DNA of 6,528 nucleotides from Rickettsiales bacterium (GTDB taxonomy: Bacteria > Pseudomonadota > Alphaproteobacteria > Rickettsiales > UBA3002), in contig JAIXZB010000207.1 of assembly GCA_027489915.1 (NCBI GenBank), positions 1 to 6,528 on the forward strand, given 5' to 3'. This document shows positions 3,564 to 6,528 of this stretch, one piece after another; position 1 is the first letter of the stretch, and every line of letters begins with the position of its first letter. The notes below the pieces were generated by a model, which ran no database searches, was not told where the DNA came from, and saw only the letters and a list, made by a program, of their open reading frames with translations. Both the position numbers and the translations under genes were made by a program.

Positions 3564-6164
3564 CTACACCGCCAGCACCTTCATCAATGCAGTTTCCACC
3601 TGCGCTCTGCGCGCGGGGTGCAGCAGCTTATGGCCATACGCATCTTTCACATAAAACACATCCACCGCACGCGTACCGTAAGTAGCGACATGCGCCGTGG
3701 CTGTCACCAACCCGTTCGCACCAAGTGTTTGCGCAATATCATGTAAAAATCCAATACGGTCCGTCCCATTCACTTCAATCACCGTGTAGGTCGCCGATAA
3801 ACTATTATCCATCATCACCCGCGCCGGTTCTGAAAATGCCTGCTTGCGGCTTGCCTTGGGTCGTGTGCGCACAATCTCTGGCGATAAATCAAGCGCCCCC
3901 GATACCACCTTATGATACAGTTTCGGAAATTCGCGCATCGCTTTATCGGCATCAAATGCTCCCCCGCGCACATCCTGCAAGCCCAACTTCACCCAAGTTG
4001 CATCATCGCGCGCTGCCATCAATTTTGCACTCGCAATACTCGCCCCCATGAGCGCCGCAATCCCCGCCACCTGCTGCAGCATATGCGGCTGCGAACGCAT
4101 ACAAATCGTAAGCTCGCAAATCGCATGAAAACTATTCTGACTCACCGCAAAGCTTGCCTCACCCGAAGCCTGAAAGCGTTTATACAGCACCGCAAGTGCT
4201 TCCTGCTCCGCGCGTGGGCGTGTCCAAAACACGGTCGGTGCCACCGTCTCCACAAATTCTAAAGCCGTCTGCGCACTCCAGCCCGAATGATGCAATGCCA
4301 GCTGATTGACTAGCCACATTTTCGCCTGCACGGGGTCAAGTATCGGGGTCTCAGACCCACCCATACGCGCCAACGCACGCGTATATAAATCGCGCAGCAA
4401 TGCACCCTTCCAACCATTCCAAATCTGCGGCCCCACTGCACGAATATCCGCAACCGTAATCAAAAGCAGCAACCGTAACCGTTCAGGCGATTGCACCACG
4501 CCAACAAAATCCTCAATCGTTTTTGGGTCATCCAAATCGCGCTTGAACGCCACTTCACTCATCAGCAAATGCTGGCGCACCAGCCACGCAATCGTCTCCA
4601 CCTCTGCATCCGAACAGTGCATGCGTTTTGCAATCAACGCCGCAAGCACTTCCCCATGCTCGGTCTGATTGCCGCTACCCTTACCAATATCATGCGTCAG
4701 CATCGCCATATACAGCACCTTGCGCGACTGCACCTGCGATGCAATATCGCTCGCAATCGGCAACTCATCCACTAGCTCACCACGCTCAATCATCCACAGC
4801 GATTCAATCGCTTTCAGCGTGTGCTCATCCACCGTGTAAGTATGATAACGATCATACTGCATCTGCCCTTCAATCCCCGCAAATTCAGGAATCACACGCG
4901 CAAGCAACCCCGCCTCGCTCATGCGCCGCAGCGTAATATGCGGTTGCTGGCGCGAAAGTAGAATACCAAAAAACACTGCCGATGTTTCAGCAGAGCTACG
5001 TTGTTTTTTCCCAAACGCCGAAAGCGATAAATGCATCGCCTTGAGCGCATGCGGATGAATATCAAGCCCCTCTTCCTGCGCCGTAGCAAACAGCGAAAGC
5101 ATAAGCAAAGGTGCATCACGCAGCTGCTTGCTACTTGTCACATTCAGCCGCGCACCATCACGCAAAAACGGCCCCATCTTCGCAGGTGCACTAAACCAAC
5201 GCGTAATGCGGCTGCTGGGTGGCCGCTTTTTTTCATCCTCAAGCAAGGTGCAAAAACTGCGTGTCAATTCCCCCACCCGCGTCGCATGGTAAAAATAATG
5301 TTTCATGAAACGCTTGGCAGCTTCCTGCCCCGATTTGCGGTAGTGATACGTCTGCGCAAGCGCAAGCTGAGCATCAAACGTCAGGCGCTCCTCCGCTCGC
5401 CCAGAAAGCAAATGCAGCGATGCCCGCACGGTAGCCAAAAAATCCAACGCCCGAGCGTAATGCCGCACGTCCGATCGTGTAAAATGCGCGCTCTTGGTCA
5501 AATCCTGCAACTGCCGCACATCATAACAATAGCGCGCAAGCCACCATATCGTGTGCAAATCACGCAAGCCCCCCTTGCCCTCTTTCACATTCGGCTCCAG
5601 CACCAAACGTGAATCCAGCGCGCGGGCGTGGCGACCATCGCGCTCGGCCAATTTTTGCTCCACAAACACTAGCGAATCACTGTCAATCAACTCCCGCGCC
5701 ACGCGGCGAATGCACTTCGCCCCAAGCGCTTTGTTGCCAGCAATACATCGCATATCCAGAATGCTAGCCATAATCGTATGGTCATCTTTGGCCGTGCTGA
5801 TAACCTCATCTACACTGCGCACCGCATGGCCCACCGTCAGCCCCACATCCCACAGCCCATAAAGCACCGCTTCCACGGCCTCGGTCGCATCCGCATCGGT
5901 CGTCACAATCAACACATCAATATCCGAATAGGGAAATAACTGCGCGCGTCCATAGCCACCCACCGCCATCACTGCAAACCGCGCCTCATCCACACGCACA
6001 AGCGTTGCAATATACGCATCCATCGCAGCACTTAAGCCGGCCCATAAAGGCGCAATCTTGCGCTCACGCTCAAACCGCGCGTGTGCCGCCTTCTGCGCCT
6101 GCTGCCACACAAGCAGCGCCGCCGCATGCGCCTTCTCTTTATGCACTGCAGGTTTTTTCGCCAT
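3564..6164 (-). CDS. glnD: Bifunctional [protein-PII] uridylyltransferase/uridylyl-removing enzyme
   Basis: The 866-residue cytoplasmic nitrogen sensor uridylylates PII (GlnB/GlnK) when glutamine is low and removes UMP when it is high. Domains in order: nucleotidyltransferase with GGYGRAQLFPYSDIDVLIV (69-87, catalytic D81/D83); the GlnD helper segment LEPNVKEGKGGLRDLHT (189-205); an HD hydrolase domain with YDRYHTYTVDEHTL (437-450) and LTHDIGKGSGNQTEHG (489-504, metal-binding H491/D492); ACT1 (about 683-745); and ACT2 (about 793-866) with VIEVNGTDRIGFLHDIAQ. ACT1 is weak: the usual D-x-P-G-L-F turn reads SQPHMLQ, with H694 in place of Gly. Length is slightly below the usual 880-940. The start is ATG 6164-6162; an in-frame stop (6179-6177) rules out extension beyond five codons. 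No Shine-Dalgarno sits at normal distance; AAGGA lies 17 nt away. It appears to head the cluster with the DUF6111-like gene and cca. No glnB is in view. Function is confident from both catalytic domains. Confidence 0.95.
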   Translation of the reverse strand: MAKKPAVHKEKAHAAALLVWQQAQKAAHARFERERKIAPLWAGLSAAMDAYIATLVRVDEARFAVMAVGGYGRAQLFPYSDIDVLIVTTDADATEAVEAVLYGLWDVGLTVGHAVRSVDEVISTAKDDHTIMASILDMRCIAGNKALGAKCIRRVARELIDSDSLVFVEQKLAERDGRHARALDSRLVLEPNVKEGKGGLRDLHTIWWLARYCYDVRQLQDLTKSAHFTRSDVRHYARALDFLATVRASLHLLSGRAEERLTFDAQLALAQTYHYRKSGQEAAKRFMKHYFYHATRVGELTRSFCTLLEDEKKRPPSSRITRWFSAPAKMGPFLRDGARLNVTSSKQLRDAPLLMLSLFATAQEEGLDIHPHALKAMHLSLSAFGKKQRSSAETSAVFFGILLSRQQPHITLRRMSEAGLLARVIPEFAGIEGQMQYDRYHTYTVDEHTLKAIESLWMIERGELVDELPIASDIASQVQSRKVLYMAMLTHDIGKGSGNQTEHGEVLAALIAKRMHCSDAEVETIAWLVRQHLLMSEVAFKRDLDDPKTIEDFVGVVQSPERLRLLLLITVADIRAVGPQIWNGWKGALLRDLYTRALARMGGSETPILDPVQAKMWLVNQLALHHSGWSAQTALEFVETVAPTVFWTRPRAEQEALAVLYKRFQASGEASFAVSQNSFHAICELTICMRSQPHMLQQVAGIAALMGASIASAKLMAARDDATWVKLGLQDVRGGAFDADKAMREFPKLYHKVVSGALDLSPEIVRTRPKASRKQAFSEPARVMMDNSLSATYTVIEVNGTDRIGFLHDIAQTLGANGLVTATAHVATYGTRAVDVFYVKDAYGHKLLHPARRAQVETALMKVLAV

Positions 6165-6223
6165 TATTATACCGTATCAATTCCTTTGCTTTCTTCCAAA
6201 CCTTTTCAGAGTAGGCTAGATAC

Positions 6224-6240
6224 TAGGAGGGTCCTATTTT
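6224..6240 (+). promoter_or_regulatory. Perfect Shine-Dalgarno within a short inverted repeat followed by four T
   Basis: AGGAGG (6225-6230) is the strongest Shine-Dalgarno in the window, eight bases before the TTG at 6239. It lies in TAGGA-GGG-TCCTA (6224-6236), which can fold on itself and is followed by TTTT (6237-6240). The same bases could therefore act as a ribosome site, a masking hairpin or a weak terminator. Confidence 0.4.
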
Positions 6241-6292
6241 GAAAACGGAGTGGTGTAGTCGTTCAGAAAACAGTCCAGTGGACTGTTTTTAG
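6239..6292 (+). CDS. Possible 17-codon leader peptide upstream of the EamA transporter gene
   Basis: A TTG start eight bases after a perfect AGGAGG opens a frame of 17 codons, MKTEWCSRSENSPVDCF, ending in TAG at 6290-6292. The stop falls at the end of the T-run of a perfect 10-bp hairpin (6267-6289), an arrangement seen in attenuation or translation-dependent leaders. There is no run of one amino acid, although four Ser and two Cys stand out. There is no homology I recognise. It may equally be an accident inside a repeated intergenic sequence. Confidence 0.25.
   Translation: MKTEWCSRSENSPVDCF
6267..6290. terminator. Terminator-like perfect hairpin in a divergent intergenic region
   Basis: AAAACAGTCC (6267-6276) and GGACTGTTTT (6280-6289) are perfect 10-bp inverted copies around an AGT loop. 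A run of five T (6286-6290) ends the plus strand, and the minus strand also ends in T, so it could work in both directions. Its location is odd: glnD leaves to the left and the transporter gene to the right, so no annotated gene ends here. It may be an attenuator for the transporter, the end of a short leader RNA, or a hairpin of a dispersed repeat. Confidence 0.5.
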
Positions 6293-6317
6293 ACGCAACG
6301 CGCTGCATGAGTATTTG

Positions 6318-6330
6318 CAAACTGGGTTTG
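6318..6330. repeat. Short inverted repeat before the transporter gene
   Basis: CAAAC (6318-6322) and GTTTG (6326-6330) are inverted copies around TGG. The left arm overlaps an 8-bp perfect palindrome, TTTGCAAA (6314-6321). No T-run follows. It could compete in folding with upstream RNA or mark the end of a repeat spanning about 6243-6345. Confidence 0.3.
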
Positions 6331-6350
6331 GGCGGCGTAGATGGTCTGCT

Positions 6351-6528
6351 ATGAAAAATCTGTCCCAGCAGCATCACGCGATTCTATTCATGGTCGCCTC
6401 CACCGCCGCCTTCTCGCTCATGAACGCATTCATCCGCCTCGTGTCCGATGATGTCCCCACCACCGTGCTGGTATTCTGGCGCAACTTCACCTGCATTTTT
6501 CTTCTACTGCCCTTCATTCTGCGCATGG
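6351..6528 (+). CDS. EamA/DMT-family membrane transporter, N-terminal part (truncated by window edge)
   Basis: Fifty-nine codons are in the window and the frame runs off the right edge. After MKNLSQQHH come a hydrophobic helix (about 10-31, with FMVASTAAFSLMNAFIRLVS), a short polar turn SDDVPTT, and a second segment beginning VLVFWRNFTCIFLLLPFIL. The FSLMNAFIRL element in helix 1 and the F-W-R-N arginine at the start of helix 2 are typical of EamA-domain drug/metabolite transporters, which usually have ten membrane helices and move small metabolites across the inner membrane. Substrate and direction cannot be told. ATG 6351 is chosen because helix 1 follows at the usual distance; its Shine-Dalgarno is weak (GATGG, 6340-6344). 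The frame is open upstream to a TGA at 6240-6242, with TTG 6315 as the only other near start. The leader hairpins at 6224-6290 may control it. Confidence 0.82.
   Translation, partial: MKNLSQQHHAILFMVASTAAFSLMNAFIRLVSDDVPTTVLVFWRNFTCIFLLLPFILRM

Noticed and set aside
5031..5612. A 193-codon plus-strand open frame opposite glnD
   Set aside because: It lies antisense within the conserved GlnD coding region, has no ribosome site, and its composition is basic and low in acidic residues.
6166..6171. TATAAT as the true glnD -10 box
   Set aside because: It ends one base before the ATG, so transcripts would lack the start codon, and no -35 match is present at 16-18 bp.
6246..6325. tRNA-like start (GGAGTGGTGTAGTCGTTCAG resembles an acceptor plus D-arm)
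   Set aside because: No matching acceptor 3' strand, no TTCRA T-loop and no proper anticodon arm; the hairpin here is a single 10-bp stem with a 3-nt loop.
1..6528. CRISPR array, complete insertion sequence, rRNA or defence island
   Set aside because: No regularly spaced repeats, no transposase or nuclease genes and no RNA gene signatures were found on either strand.

Overview
The window reads as chromosomal DNA from an alphaproteobacterium of moderate GC content. By hand count the housekeeping genes run at roughly 52-65% GC per 60-base line. The assignment rests on the gene set: a YciB-type septation protein, a close PhoB homologue, a pseudopilin with the GILAGQSLIRAAELR-type N-terminus, a DUF6111-like small membrane protein next to cca, and a GlnD with paired ACT domains. 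I cannot place it below class level; the pseudopilin type and the palindromic repeats vaguely suggest a Micavibrio-like or Rickettsiales-related lineage, which is a guess.

Layout. Positions 1-188 (minus) hold the N-terminal part of yciB, cut by the window edge. Positions 189-553 are a gene-free divergent region. It starts with a 92-bp palindromic element (218-309), continues with a cluster of short hairpins (339-428), and ends with the probable control region of phoB. That control region has an 11-bp tandem repeat (440-461) that fits both a Pho box and a CtrA site, a possible -10, a 5'UTR hairpin and a Shine-Dalgarno inside an inverted repeat. phoB (554-1300, plus) is followed after 2 bp by a pseudopilin gene (1303-2067, plus). 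That gene runs tail to tail, with a 9-bp overlap, into the minus-strand cluster glnD (3564-6164), DUF6111-like gene (3252-3518) and cca (2059-3255). Positions 6165-6350 are a second divergent region with hairpins, a perfect Shine-Dalgarno and a 17-codon leader-like frame. The window ends in the start of an EamA/DMT transporter gene (6351 onward, plus).

How the genes work together. PhoB would be the phosphate-starvation regulator, but no phoR, phoU or pst gene is visible beside it; its downstream partner is a pseudopilin. GlnD uridylylates PII proteins according to glutamine level, and Cca matures tRNA 3' ends. The last two genes of that cluster are coupled by an ATGA overlap.

The window is mostly ordinary housekeeping DNA and I do not see a complete new defence or mobile system. 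The parts most worth a second look are the dual Pho/CtrA-like site before phoB, the phoB-pseudopilin pairing, the palindromic element with compensatory arm changes, the degenerate first ACT domain of GlnD, and the leader ORF with terminator-like hairpin before the transporter.
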